Source of the DNA: Domibacillus iocasae
Lineage (GTDB): Bacteria > Bacillota > Bacilli > Bacillales > Domibacillaceae
NCBI RefSeq assembly: GCF_001750285.1
Contig: NZ_MAMP01000025.1
Location: 62,001-126,000, forward strand
Direction of reading: 5' to 3'
DNA: 64,000 nt
Shown: one piece after another, positions 9,031-17,711 of the stretch
Layout of the letters: the number at the start of each line of letters is the position of its first letter
Position numbering within the stretch: the first letter of the stretch is position 1
Notes under the pieces: model-generated
Told to the model about the DNA's origin: nothing
The model's database searches: none
Seen by the model: only the letters and a program-made list of their open reading frames with translations
Translations under genes and position numbers: made by a program

Positions 9031-9210
9031 AACGTGTCAGCTCCATTACTAATTTTCCGTAGTAAAAAAAATGATGTGGGTCTAGTGTATCATGATCTGT
9101 CTTTACAGATAAACTTTAAACAAAAGATCATGCGACACTATACTCACTATACTAGCATTATCATAATGGAACAGTGAAAAGGAGGAAACCCGCTTGGCAG
9201 GTTTTCTAAC

Positions 9211-9245
9211 CAAAAAAAAAGACCTGCCGCATTTCGACAGGCCTT
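9211..9245 (-). terminator. Rho-independent terminator (minus strand)
   Basis: On the minus strand, GGCCTGTCG pairs with CGGCAGGTC (one mismatch) and is followed by nine T, directly after the DCC-family gene. Confidence 0.75.
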
Positions 9246-9249
9246 TATC

Positions 9250-9642
9250 TTATAAAAACCGCTGGCGTACTTCCGGTGATGGAAGCATACAGTGATCATC
9301 TTTTTTGCCGAACCATTTGTACCGGTTGGCGGCGATATAGTCGTACACAAAATTACGAAGCGGCGCTGGAAGGACAATAAGTGCGTACAACAGCTTCCAC
9401 GCACCGTCTAAATGGCGGGTAATACGGAGGGCGGCAGCTGATTTAGTATAAGCCTGTCCATCTTCCACGAGCATAAAGCTGTCTAAATCCTCCGGCATAT
9501 TATGTTCCTTTAAAAGCTTTTGTCCGACGTCACTTTGCAGGGAAGCATAATTAAAATATCCATTGGTATCGCGCTGTATAATAAACTGGACACTGGCATC
9601 ACAAAAATTGCAATCACCATCAAACAAAACAATAGCAGTCAT
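9250..9642 (-). CDS. DCC family thiol-disulfide oxidoreductase (DUF393, YuxK-like)
   Basis: A 130-residue protein beginning MTAIVLFDGDCNFC. The start at 9642 has AAGGAGG 9 bases upstream, better than the longer frame to 9690. The DGDCNFCDASV segment carries the CxxC of the DCC family, a thioredoxin-fold group named for DxLxC at the N terminus. The C-terminal RNFVYDYIAANRYKWFGKKDD matches the family's conserved end. Members are presumed redox enzymes of unknown substrate. Monocistronic. Confidence 0.85.
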   Translation of the reverse strand: MTAIVLFDGDCNFCDASVQFIIQRDTNGYFNYASLQSDVGQKLLKEHNMPEDLDSFMLVEDGQAYTKSAAALRITRHLDGAWKLLYALIVLPAPLRNFVYDYIAANRYKWFGKKDDHCMLPSPEVRQRFL

Positions 9643-9859
9643 AGTCAAATTCCTCCTTGAATAAGAGTCATGTCTTATTAATTTAACCAACTTTAATCCA
9701 TTTAAAACACTCCAGCTTGAACGCCTTCTTTTCGATATGGTAAACTAGTTAAAAATACTTATATATTATAATAAAAAAAGTTTATTTGTCTCCTCGAAGG
9801 GGACTAAAGTAATATTGGCTGCTTTTGTGTATTTATTTTATAAAAAGGGGTATGAGCAT

Positions 9860-10825
9860 ATGGCGGAAAGCTGTATTGAATGCCGGATTCCGATCCGGTT
9901 TTACGAGCCGGGACGTTTATTTATTTCAAATGAAGACAACTGGTCTTTTATTGATTTTCAAACGATAAAAGAAGCCGAGGGGAAGCTTGAACTGGTTCAA
10001 GACAATGGATTGATCGGGGGGATTGGCAAGCCTGGAGACCAGAAGCCTGCTCGGACCGCGCCGCTTCGTGATGTAGCAGAGTGGTTTTCACATCAGGAGG
10101 TCATCCGTGTGATCGAAAAAGGGCAATTTGTCAGTTTCCTGCAGCCGATTGTGGAGACAGCTTCCGGCGGTGTCTACGGTTACGAGTCATTGCTTAGAAC
10201 AAATGAAGAAGCGGCGATCCCGCCTGGAAGACTATTTAGTACTGCTCAAAAACTGGGTATGCATTCGTACCTTGATAAGCAGGCAAGAGAAAGCGCTATT
10301 ATGGCGCGAAAGAAACATATTCAAGATGGCCAAAAGAGTTTTATTAACTTTTTGCCTTCTACTATCTATAATCCGGAATTTTGCTTAAAGCATACATTTA
10401 ATATTATTGAAAAATATAACGTGAATCCGGATGACCTTGTTTTTGAAGTGGTGGAAACAGAAAAAATTGAAGATGTGGATCATTTGAAAAAAGTACTGAA
10501 CGTATACAAACGAGAAGGCATTAAAGTAGCGCTGGACGATGTCGGGGCGGGCTTTTCCACAATCGAAATGCTGGAGCAGCTAAAACCGGACTACATTAAA
10601 ATTGATCGGTCGTACGTCTCATTCTGCGATCAGGATAAAACAAAGCAATCATTTATTCAAACGGCACTCCACACTGCTTCTAACCTCGGAATTAAAACCC
10701 TTGCAGAAGGCATTGAGCGAAAAGAAGAATACGAGTATTGCCGGGAAGCCGGAATTCCGCTCGCGCAAGGCTACTATTTTGGAAAGCCATCAGCAAAACC
10801 GGTTAACAATAGCCAACTCGTATAA
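9860..10825 (+). CDS. EAL-domain protein, probable c-di-GMP phosphodiesterase
   Basis: A 321-residue protein; the ATG at 9860 has AAAAGGGG about 9 bases upstream (a TTG at 9815 would add 15 residues). A short N-terminal region with CIEC precedes an EAL domain with the catalytic set apparently intact: YESLLR (the ExL), INFLP (Asn), FEVVETE (Glu), LDDVGAGFS (Asp-Asp), KIDRSYV (Lys), LAEGIE (Glu) and QGYYFGKP (Gln). It should hydrolyse c-di-GMP to pGpG. No GGDEF or membrane segment is present, so it is a soluble stand-alone enzyme. It is one of three second-messenger proteins in the window, with the HD-GYP and class III cyclase genes at 31-34 kb. Confidence 0.85.
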   Translation: MAESCIECRIPIRFYEPGRLFISNEDNWSFIDFQTIKEAEGKLELVQDNGLIGGIGKPGDQKPARTAPLRDVAEWFSHQEVIRVIEKGQFVSFLQPIVETASGGVYGYESLLRTNEEAAIPPGRLFSTAQKLGMHSYLDKQARESAIMARKKHIQDGQKSFINFLPSTIYNPEFCLKHTFNIIEKYNVNPDDLVFEVVETEKIEDVDHLKKVLNVYKREGIKVALDDVGAGFSTIEMLEQLKPDYIKIDRSYVSFCDQDKTKQSFIQTALHTASNLGIKTLAEGIERKEEYEYCREAGIPLAQGYYFGKPSAKPVNNSQLV

Positions 10826-10827
10826 AG

Positions 10828-10864
10828 AAAAAAGCATCGGCTGTTATTGGCCGGATGCTTTTTT
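10828..10864. terminator. Bidirectional Rho-independent terminator
   Basis: AAAAGCATCGGC pairs with GCCGGATGCTTTT with a one-base bulge. It lies between the convergent EAL and MFS genes and overlaps the last codons of the MFS gene. Confidence 0.8.
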
Positions 10865-11986
10865 CATATGGCGAATGATAACAAACAAGCCGGCACTGCA
10901 AAGCAGGACTCCGGTGAAGAGCAGTCCTTGCGGTGGTGTTAAAGACAGTCCGCCGGTAACCGTTGATCCCGTTACGACGCCAAGCGAAAAAAAAGCATAA
11001 AAATAGCCGTACGCTTTACCTCGGCTTTCCGAAGAAACAGTGCTGACGAGCAACGAATTAATAGAAGGAAACAAGAAAGCAAAACCAACTCCATAAAGCC
11101 CCATAATCAAGTAAAGAAAAGCAGAGGCTTCTGCCTGGCTGATCAGCACAAGGCTTGAGCCCATCGTCACAATGCCGAATGAAAACGTCACTTCCGGCTT
11201 AAGCCGATCAAACAGACGGTTTAAAGGTGAGAGAAAAACAAAAATCGCGACAACACCAAATGTGCTTAGCAAAAGGCCGCTCGTTTGTGCATCAAATCCG
11301 AGTCGTGTAACTTTCAAAGGAAGCATATAAGCAAGAACTCCTTGTGAAAACATGAGCAGAAAAGCGCCGATAAATGCTTTAAGCACCCCGGTGTTCCGAA
11401 AAAAATCATGTGGCGATCCAGTTTCTTTCTGCGTAGAATGAATATGGGCAGGTTGTTTTTTTAACAAAATCAATGCCATCACTGCAAGGACCAGCATCGC
11501 CGCCGCTGTTACGCCAAGAACGGCCGCTTCACTTGTCCGGCTCGCCATTATCCCGCTGAAGGCTGGTCCAATAATCGCCGCCATGCCAACAAATGCTCCC
11601 GAAATGGCGGCGCCTTTGCCTTTTTTCTCATTCGACGTATGATTCGCTAAATAGGTAAAAGCGGCAGGTGTAATCAAGCCGGCCAGTAAGCCGTGAACAA
11701 ACCGGATCAGCAGCAAGGACCAGGCGTCTGCTGCCGCCTGATACATAAATAGGGCCGCTCCTGTGGCAAAAAGTCCCATCACCAAAATACGAAACGGCCC
11801 TTTTCTGTCCGTCCAAAACCCCGACAACACATTACCGATTGTATTTGAAAAGGAATACATGCCAACAACAAGTCCGGTTAAAAAAGGCGTCGCCCCCAGC
11901 GATTCCGCAAACAGGCTCATAATCGGCAGCTGTGTAAACAAATCAAAAAAAGAAAAAAAGACGATAATATAAACAAACGCCCGCAT
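10844..11986 (-). CDS. MFS transporter (DHA1-like efflux)
   Basis: A 380-residue protein with 12 membrane segments, MFS motif A as GFWTDRKGPFRIL in loop 2-3, and GAFVGMAAIIGPAFSGI as motif C in TM5, usually taken as a sign of antiporters. It starts at ATG 11986 with GGAGG 12 bases upstream. It is probably a drug or metabolite exporter; substrate unknown. Confidence 0.8.
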   Translation of the reverse strand: MRAFVYIIVFFSFFDLFTQLPIMSLFAESLGATPFLTGLVVGMYSFSNTIGNVLSGFWTDRKGPFRILVMGLFATGAALFMYQAAADAWSLLLIRFVHGLLAGLITPAAFTYLANHTSNEKKGKGAAISGAFVGMAAIIGPAFSGIMASRTSEAAVLGVTAAAMLVLAVMALILLKKQPAHIHSTQKETGSPHDFFRNTGVLKAFIGAFLLMFSQGVLAYMLPLKVTRLGFDAQTSGLLLSTFGVVAIFVFLSPLNRLFDRLKPEVTFSFGIVTMGSSLVLISQAEASAFLYLIMGLYGVGFAFLFPSINSLLVSTVSSESRGKAYGYFYAFFSLGVVTGSTVTGGLSLTPPQGLLFTGVLLCSAGLFVIIRHMKKASGQ

Positions 11987-12102
11987 TCTGGCCGCCTCCG
12001 TTCAATAATTACTTTTACTATAGCATGCAGCAGGAAGGAAAAGAAAATGAAACAAATTCTGCTATTCGTTCGTATGAAAAAAAGAAAAAAGGAGCGGACA
12101 CA

Positions 12103-12231
12103 ATGGGCCGAATAAGAAAAAAGAAACAGGAGGACAGATGGTATGTGGCTGATGTGTTAATTGACTTTATTTCGTACGGTGGGGAAGCCATTTTGTATGG
12201 AGTCCGAGCTCTTATAAAATGGTGGAATTAA
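12103..12231 (+). CDS. Small basic/amphipathic protein, unknown
   Basis: A 42-residue frame starting at ATG 12103 with AAAGGAG 8 bases upstream. A Lys/Arg-rich start (GRIRKKKQEDRW) is followed by a mildly hydrophobic stretch (VADVLIDFISYGGEAILYGV) that could lie against or in the membrane. No family recognised. The strong ribosome site and 46-base gap to the next gene support translation. Confidence 0.55.
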   Translation: MGRIRKKKQEDRWYVADVLIDFISYGGEAILYGVRALIKWWN

Positions 12232-12277
12232 TTAAAAATGATAGAATAAAAGAAATCGTTTACAAAGGAGCCGATAG

Positions 12278-12838
12278 ATGAAAACAGAAAAAGAAAAAAT
12301 GCTGGCGGGCGAAATGTATGACCCGGCGGATGCCGAATTGATGAAGGATCGCATCGAAGCCCGCAAAAGAACAAGGTTATACAACGCAACAACTGAAGAA
12401 GAAGGCGGTCTTCGGGTCACGATGCTGAAGGAATGGTTTGGTTCAACAGGAGAGCATGTATACATTGAGCCGACTTTCCGCTGTGACTATGGGTACAATA
12501 TTCACGTCGGAGATCACTTTTTCGCCAATTTTGACTGCGTTATTTTGGATGTGTGTGAAGTGAAAATCGGCAGAAACTGCATGATGGCACCGGGCGTGCA
12601 CATTTACACGGCAACACACCCTCTCCACCCGAACGAGCGCAATTCAGGACGTGAATTTGCCAAGCCGGTAACAATTGGCGATAGCGTTTGGTTTGGCGGC
12701 GGTTCAATTGTGAATCCCGGTGTAACGATTGGCAGCAATGTTGTTGTCGCATCGGGGGCGGTCGTCACGAAGGATGTTCCCGATAATGTTGTGATAGGCG
12801 GCAATCCGGCAAGAGTGATCAAAAATATTGATATTTAA
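12278..12838 (+). CDS. maa: Maltose/galactoside O-acetyltransferase (LbH family)
   Basis: A 186-residue protein with the N-terminal Maa/NodL/LacA motif [18 protein letters not shown] and a left-handed beta-helix of hexapeptide repeats (about 60-180). The catalytic His is expected in the YTATHPL segment. It transfers acetyl from acetyl-CoA to a sugar hydroxyl; the usual role is detoxifying non-metabolised sugars. AAAGGAG precedes the ATG. Followed by two terminators. Confidence 0.9.
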   Translation: MKTEKEKMLAGEMYDPADAELMKDRIEARKRTRLYNATTEEEGGLRVTMLKEWFGSTGEHVYIEPTFRCDYGYNIHVGDHFFANFDCVILDVCEVKIGRNCMMAPGVHIYTATHPLHPNERNSGREFAKPVTIGDSVWFGGGSIVNPGVTIGSNVVVASGAVVTKDVPDNVVIGGNPARVIKNIDI

Positions 12839-12844
12839 ATGGTT

Positions 12845-12926
12845 TGACCGGTAAAGTCGATTTATCGGTCACAATTTTTCTTTTACCGTTTAATAGAAAA
12901 GCGTCCGGGAAACCGGACTTTTTTTC
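12845..12926 (+). terminator. Two tandem terminators
   Basis: First stem TGACCGGTAAA with TTTATCGGTCA, then a T-rich tract (12845-12883). Second stem GTCCGG-GAAA-CCGGAC followed by seven T (12903-12926). Confidence 0.8.
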
Positions 12927-13048
12927 TATGATTTTTCGGAAAAGAAAGAGTTTAAAAACTTTCCAAAAACAGGCGTACATTTCTTTTTATTGGGTATATA
13001 TTACTATTGGCGCTAGAAAGAAAAAGTTTTATAAAGGAAGTGGCCATC

Positions 13049-13195
13049 ATGGGACAGGCAGCAGATCGATGTATTTTCAGGCAGGAACTCAAATTGTTAT
13101 ATATGGATTATACGCGATGTAATGATGGTGCTATTAAAAGAGAAATAGCGAAAGACATTAAACTTCTGAGAAGAGCAATCACTTTGATTTTATAA
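13049..13195 (+). CDS. Small hypothetical protein
   Basis: A 48-residue frame from ATG 13049, preceded by AAAGGAAG at 8 bases and followed directly by a strong terminator. It is helical and basic with two Cys (C8 in DRCIF, C22 in YTRCN) and no membrane segment. The size and helical character recall small Spo0E-like proteins, but the SQELD-type signature is missing, so no family is assigned. Confidence 0.45.
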   Translation: MGQAADRCIFRQELKLLYMDYTRCNDGAIKREIAKDIKLLRRAITLIL

Positions 13196-13245
13196 AAAGC
13201 CAAAAGAATCTAAGAATTATTCTTAGATTCTTTTGGCTTTTTTTT
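13195..13245. terminator. Strong bidirectional terminator
   Basis: A 24-bp perfect stem (GCCAAAAGAATCTAAGAAT and complement, plus A/T flanks) with a one-base loop, ending in a T-run. It separates the small plus-strand gene from the convergent spore operon. Confidence 0.92.
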
Positions 13246-13252
13246 AGCTCTT

Positions 13253-13597
13253 TTAGCTGCCGTTCTTTTTCTTATTGTTGCTTTTTCTTTTACCAGTTGA
13301 AGATGAAGCTGATGGAGCAATGGCTAATGCCTTGTCCGCTTTTTCAAGATCATGCGTCACCTGTTCATCTAAATCATAGGCATGGTACATTTCATTTTCG
13401 ATCATATACTGAGCAATTTTATCATGTGTATCAATGGCATTATCAAGTTCTCGTCTTAAAATCTTTTTAACTTCTGGCGTTGCGGTTTCCGTAATCGCTA
13501 CGGCTAAATTTCGAACGCCGGCTTTCGCTGTAATCAAAAAGTCCGTGGCAATCGCCAGATCATCTAGTACAGCTTCATTTTTGTTTTTTTGAGCCAT
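13253..13597 (-). CDS. CotF-like spore coat protein
   Basis: A 114-residue protein. The segment AKAGVRNLAVAITETATPEVKKIL and the following HDKIAQYMIENEMYHAYDLDEQ match the CotF domain of Bacillus spore coat proteins, a ferritin-like helical bundle. The C-terminal tail is low-complexity and basic (KRKSNNKKKN). It is the last gene of an operon after the manganese catalase and overlaps the preceding small gene, so it is probably expressed late in sporulation. Confidence 0.75.
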   Translation of the reverse strand: MAQKNKNEAVLDDLAIATDFLITAKAGVRNLAVAITETATPEVKKILRRELDNAIDTHDKIAQYMIENEMYHAYDLDEQVTHDLEKADKALAIAPSASSSTGKRKSNNKKKNGS

Positions 13598-13826
13598 CGC
13601 TTTTCACCGTCCTTTTGTCATTTGGTTTTTGGTCATCTGCTAGAATGGACCGTAAATCCTTTATCGCTTTAGTAGAAAGCGTGATATCTTCTTTTAACAG
13701 CTTTTTTAATTTTGAATCTTGAACGAGCTCAAGCATGGTTGTGCTTTTAGTGAGACAAGCCGTTTTAAACAACAGCACTTCATGGACTTCTAACTTTTCA
13801 TGCATCGCTAATTGCTTTACCATCAT
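13575..13826 (-). CDS. Small spore-coat-associated protein, CotF-operon partner
   Basis: An 83-residue helical protein (MMVKQLAMHEKLEVHEVLLFK...). The start is one of two adjacent ATGs (13826 or 13823) behind AAAGGAGG; an ATG at 13847 lacks a site. A C-terminal run of K, D and S resembles the tail of the next protein. Small proteins of this kind regularly precede CotF-like genes in Bacillaceae; I infer they form a coat pair. It overlaps the CotF-like gene by 23 bases and starts 18 bases after the catalase stop. Confidence 0.65.
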   Translation of the reverse strand: MMVKQLAMHEKLEVHEVLLFKTACLTKSTTMLELVQDSKLKKLLKEDITLSTKAIKDLRSILADDQKPNDKRTVKSDGSKKQK

Positions 13827-13843
13827 ATTCCCTCCTTTTATTG

Positions 13844-14686
13844 TCACTTGTTCAGTATCTTTTTTTCATCTAGATCATGGTGGAGCGCTGTCGGTGGAAC
13901 TTCTGGGTTCGGTACCTGACCCTGTGGTGCTGGGTTCTGTAAGTATACATACTCACCGGTTCCATCAGGTGAAGTACCTTTCGCCCAAGGCCCATCCGCA
14001 GACTCATTCCCTTCTGAAAGGTCCCAGAATTCATATGCTTGAGGCTGTGATTCTTGTTCTGCTTCCGGTGGAAAAGAAGCGGGCACGACTACACCATTTT
14101 TCTCTTCAAGCTCTGCGATCGCCTCCATCCATTGATATTGATGATAACGGTCGCGAGCCAGCATTTTACGGAATGTTGCACGTACACCTTCATCCTTAGT
14201 CATATGGTACAAACGCGCAACTTGAAGGCGTCCTTGAGATTCCGCGTGCAGGTTGGAACGCATGTCCGCAAGCAAATTCCCACTCGCGACAATGTAAGCA
14301 CCGTTCCATGGCACGCCATTTGAATTTGTCGGCAGGCCGCCCAGTCCGCTTACAAGAAGGTGCTGAGGGTTAATACCGCCCATAACAGCCGCGATAGCCG
14401 GGTCTTCTGCCGCTTCAGCCTGCGCTTCTGGTGAGGCCCCGTCCAGCAGTTGGCTGATTAATGAACAAAGCATTTCCACGTGGCCGATTTCTTCTGTTCC
14501 AATATCCATAAGCATATCCTTGTACTTTTCATCTCCGCGGCAATTAAAGCCTTGAAACAAATATTGCATCATAACGGTCATCTCGCCAAACTGTCCGCCT
14601 AGCACTTCTTGAATTTGTCGGGCCAGTAGTGGATCCGGACGTTCAACCTTTACCTCAAACTGTAATTCTTTCTGATGACGGAACAT
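13844..14686 (-). CDS. Manganese catalase family protein (YdbD/CotJC-like)
   Basis: A 280-residue protein starting at MFRHQKEL with GGAGGAGG 8 bases upstream. It has the ferritin-like four-helix bundle of non-haem catalases: E in GQFGEMTVMMQY, E and H in TEEIGHVEM, E near ADMRSNLHAESQGR and H at the RLYHMTKDEGVR helix as probable di-manganese ligands. The C-terminal about 60 residues are Pro/Glu-rich and extended, as in the hexameric lactobacillar enzyme. It would destroy hydrogen peroxide, here probably in the spore coat since it heads an operon with coat-protein genes. Confidence 0.88.
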   Translation of the reverse strand: MFRHQKELQFEVKVERPDPLLARQIQEVLGGQFGEMTVMMQYLFQGFNCRGDEKYKDMLMDIGTEEIGHVEMLCSLISQLLDGASPEAQAEAAEDPAIAAVMGGINPQHLLVSGLGGLPTNSNGVPWNGAYIVASGNLLADMRSNLHAESQGRLQVARLYHMTKDEGVRATFRKMLARDRYHQYQWMEAIAELEEKNGVVVPASFPPEAEQESQPQAYEFWDLSEGNESADGPWAKGTSPDGTGEYVYLQNPAPQGQVPNPEVPPTALHHDLDEKKILNK

Positions 14687-14898
14687 AAAAAAATCCTCCT
14701 CCAATAGAATATGTCTATAATTCTCGTACCCGTCTTCAATAAAAAAAATCTCTTATTCATTAAAATAGGTAAAAAATCACTGGTGTTAAGAGATAAAAGA
14801 GAGTGGGTGGTTACCACAAAGATGAATTGAAAGAATATTGTGATAAAATAACAATCGTGATACAGTAAAGGCATACATAGGACTGGGGGAACTTATTT

Positions 14899-15288
14899 AT
14901 GCCATTATTGCGTTTTGATATCATTGAAGGAAGAACAGAGGAAGAATTAAAACAGCTGCTGGATGCGGCACATCGCGGAATGCTTAAGGCGTTTGAGGTG
15001 CCGGAACGTGACCGCTACCAAATTGTTCACCAGCACCCGGCGCACGAAATGATTATTGAAGACACAGGCCTTGGCTTTGAACGCTCAAAAGATGTTGTGC
15101 TGATCAGCATTACAAGCAAACAAAGAACAGAAGAACAAAAACAAAAGTTATATCAGTACATTGTCGAGGAACTGCAAGAAAGCTGCGGAATCGATCCGAA
15201 AGATGTAATGATCTCCATTGTGATCAATGGAGATGCGGACTGGAGCTTTGGTTTCGGCAAAGCGCAGTTTTTAACAGGGGATCTTTAA
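14899..15288 (+). CDS. yusQ: Tautomerase family protein (YusQ-like)
   Basis: A 129-residue protein beginning [11 protein letters not shown]. Pro2, exposed after Met removal, is the catalytic base of the 4-oxalocrotonate tautomerase superfamily. At this length it is a fused two-repeat form like B. subtilis YusQ. The natural substrate is unknown. GGGGGAA lies 9 bases before the ATG, and a terminator follows. Confidence 0.82.
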   Translation: MPLLRFDIIEGRTEEELKQLLDAAHRGMLKAFEVPERDRYQIVHQHPAHEMIIEDTGLGFERSKDVVLISITSKQRTEEQKQKLYQYIVEELQESCGIDPKDVMISIVINGDADWSFGFGKAQFLTGDL

Positions 15289-15290
15289 TC

Positions 15291-15328
15291 AAAAAGCCAT
15301 TTCAGAGATGTTCTGAAATGGCTTTTTC
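15291..15328 (+). terminator. Rho-independent terminator
   Basis: AAAAAGCCATTTCAGA pairs with TTCTGAAATGGCTTTTT around GATG; perfect stem after the tautomerase gene. Confidence 0.9.
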
Positions 15329-15384
15329 TGGATTTATCTTTGTTTAACCAGTATCATGCTTGTAAAGTGAGAAAGAAAGAGACG

Positions 15385-16254
<870 letters not shown>

Positions 16255-16627
16255 ATGAAATGTCATGACGGAAAAATAGCAATTGTTACAGGATCGGGAA
16301 GAGGAATTGGAAAAGCGATTGCGCTTCGATTAGCTCATGATGGTATTAATATTGTCATTAACGATATAAATGAAGAGGCCGCTCAGGAAACTGCAAAAGA
16401 AATTGAATCAATTAGGAGAAAAAGTATGGCGGAAAAAGCAGATGTCAGCAATAGAGAAGACGTTTTTTCAATGGTAAAGCAGGTTGTTGATCATTTAGGA
16501 CAGCTGGACATCATGATTTCCAACGCTGGAAGATGTCGCCAGCTTTGTTTCTTACCTCGCTTCGGAGGACTCAAATTATATGATAGGATAATCTGTTTTG
16601 ATTGATGGCGGAATTATCTTTTCTTAA
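16255..16627 (+). pseudogene. Short-chain dehydrogenase remnant (acetoin/diacetyl reductase-like), internal deletion
   Basis: The first part reads as a complete SDR N terminus: cofactor motif TGSGRGIGKAIALRLA, acidic VINDINEEAA, ADVSN and LDIMISNAG (NAG motif). Immediately afterwards the sequence jumps to the extreme C terminus of the same family in another frame: LEDVASFVSYLASEDSNYMIG, a stop where Gln is expected, then SVLIDGGIIFS. About 130 residues, including the YxxxK catalytic site, have been lost. The order lpd then SDR suggests a former acetoin-metabolism unit. Confidence 0.85.
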
Positions 16628-16662
16628 AAAACAGTTGTATATATTCTTTTCAAAAAAAGTGG

Positions 16663-16700
16663 TTGACGAATCGATCTTAAACATTTATGATAATTCGTAT
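16663..16700 (+). promoter_or_regulatory. Sigma-A promoter of the ssu region with TAATTCGTAT box
   Basis: TTGACG at 16663 and TATGAT at 16686 with 17 bp spacing. The decamer TAATTCGTAT (16691-16700) follows at once; the same decamer follows the -10 of the second sulfur promoter (21816-21825). It may be the operator of a common sulfur repressor such as CymR; that assignment is inference. Confidence 0.6.
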
Positions 16701-16746
16701 AGAAATAATCGGATATAAATTCCGAAAAGGATTTATCAACTAATGT

Positions 16747-16802
16747 GCTGATCGGACGGCCGAAAGCACACGCCTATTTTAAAACAGGCGTGTGCTTTTT
16801 TT
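16747..16802 (+). ncRNA. Sulfur-leader attenuator, copy 1 of 6 (mini-hairpin overlapping terminator)
   Basis: Hairpin 16747-16767: lower stem GCT/AGC, internal loop GAT opposite AA, upper stem CGG/CCG, loop ACGG. Its last three bases AGC are also the first bases of the terminator stem AGCACACGCCT/AGGCGTGTGCT (16765-16796) with its T-run. Only one of the two structures can form. It lies about 50 bases after the predicted transcription start. Confidence 0.75.
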
Positions 16803-16819
16803 GTTGGGACCTGAAGGGA

Positions 16820-16870
16820 ATGATGGCTATGAAAAGTGATTGTGACATGGTGAAGTGGACATTTGAATAA
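16820..16870 (+). CDS. Possible 16-residue leader peptide
   Basis: A small frame between attenuator copies 1 and 2 encodes MMAMKSDCDMVKWTFE and stops three bases before copy 2. GAAGGG lies upstream of the three in-frame Met codons; the third, at 16829, is best spaced. It contains one Cys and three further Met, which would suit sulfur sensing, but it could equally be the remnant of a longer gene. Confidence 0.35.
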   Translation: MMAMKSDCDMVKWTFE

Positions 16871-16872
16871 AC

Positions 16873-16928
16873 GCTGATCGGACAACCGAAGGCTCCCTGT
16901 TCTTGTAGGCAGGGGGCCGTTTTCTTTT
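16873..16928 (+). ncRNA. Sulfur-leader attenuator, copy 2 of 6
   Basis: Hairpin 16873-16893: GCT/GGC (one G-T pair), GAT opposite AA, CGG/CCG, loop ACAA. GGC begins the terminator stem GGCTCCCTG/CAGGGGGCC (16891-16918) followed by a T-rich tract. It ends 17 bases before ssuB, so it gates ssu operon read-through. Confidence 0.78.
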
Positions 16929-16944
16929 AAGGAGGAGAAGCAAC

Positions 16945-17700
16945 ATGACTGTTTCAATTCACGTAAACGAAAAAGCATTTGGGCGGGCAGTGGTGCTCGA
17001 TGATATTCACTTTGATATTCAAAAAGGAGAATTTCTCACTATCATTGGCCCGAGCGGCTGCGGAAAAAGCACATTATTAAAAATTGCTGCAGGACTGGAT
17101 ACAGAGTACAGCGGAAGCGTGGAGATTAATGGCCGTGAAGTAACAAGGCCAGGTATCAGTCAAGGATTTATTTTCCAGGAGCACCGGCTGTTCCCGTGGC
17201 TGACAGTTGAGCAAAACATCGCGGCAGACTTAAATTTGCGTGATCCGAATGTAAAAAAAACTGTGCAGGAATTAATCGACATTGTCCGGCTGACAGGCAA
17301 TGAAAAAGCCTATCCGGCAGAGCTGTCAGGCGGCATGTCACAGCGTGTTGCTATTGCGAGGGCATTGCTTCGAGAGCCTGAAGTGCTGCTTTTGGATGAG
17401 CCGTTCGGTGCATTAGATGCATTCACCCGCAAGCATTTACAAGACGTATTAATCGATATTTGGCAAAAGAAAAAGATCACGATGATATTGGTCACGCACG
17501 ATATTGATGAATCAATTTACTTGGGAACACAGCTCGCAATTTTACGGGCTAATCCGGGCCGCCTGCAAAAATGGCTGCCGATCGAGCTTTTGTTTCCACG
17601 AAATCGGACAGATACCTCGTTTCAGTATTTACGCCAGAAAGTATTAGAGGAATTTGAAAAAACGGAGCACTCTGTTTATGCGGAAGGTGCAGGAATTTAG
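16945..17700 (+). CDS. ssuB: Aliphatic sulfonate ABC transporter ATPase
   Basis: A 251-residue ABC ATPase: Walker [10 protein letters not shown] (about 33-41), Q-loop FQEHRLFPW, signature [15 protein letters not shown], Walker [13 protein letters not shown] and switch His in VTHDIDES. The [11 protein letters not shown]-loop and gene order with SsuA, SsuC and SsuD place it in the nitrate/sulfonate/taurine group. It powers import of sulfonates as a sulfur source. AAGGAGGAG lies 9 bases before the ATG; its leader carries attenuator copy 2. Confidence 0.93.
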   Translation: MTVSIHVNEKAFGRAVVLDDIHFDIQKGEFLTIIGPSGCGKSTLLKIAAGLDTEYSGSVEINGREVTRPGISQGFIFQEHRLFPWLTVEQNIAADLNLRDPNVKKTVQELIDIVRLTGNEKAYPAELSGGMSQRVAIARALLREPEVLLLDEPFGALDAFTRKHLQDVLIDIWQKKKITMILVTHDIDESIYLGTQLAILRANPGRLQKWLPIELLFPRNRTDTSFQYLRQKVLEEFEKTEHSVYAEGAGI

Positions 17701-17711
17701 GAGGGATAATC

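Noticed and set aside
9178-9211. Small inverted repeat GAAACC/GGTTTTC upstream of the DCC terminator
   Set aside because: Stem is short with mismatches and no feature depends on it.
13049-13195. Spo0E-family phosphatase
   Set aside because: Size fits, but the SQELD-type signature of the family is absent.
14700-14760. Sigma-K-like -10 (CATATTCTA) upstream of the manganese catalase operon
   Set aside because: The transcription start would fall within the ribosome site and no suitably spaced -35 was found.
16747-16893. SAM-I (S-box) or T-box riboswitch before the ssu operon
   Set aside because: None of the S-box conserved segments (such as GAGGGA or GGCAACC) or the T-box sequence is present; the leader is much too short for either.
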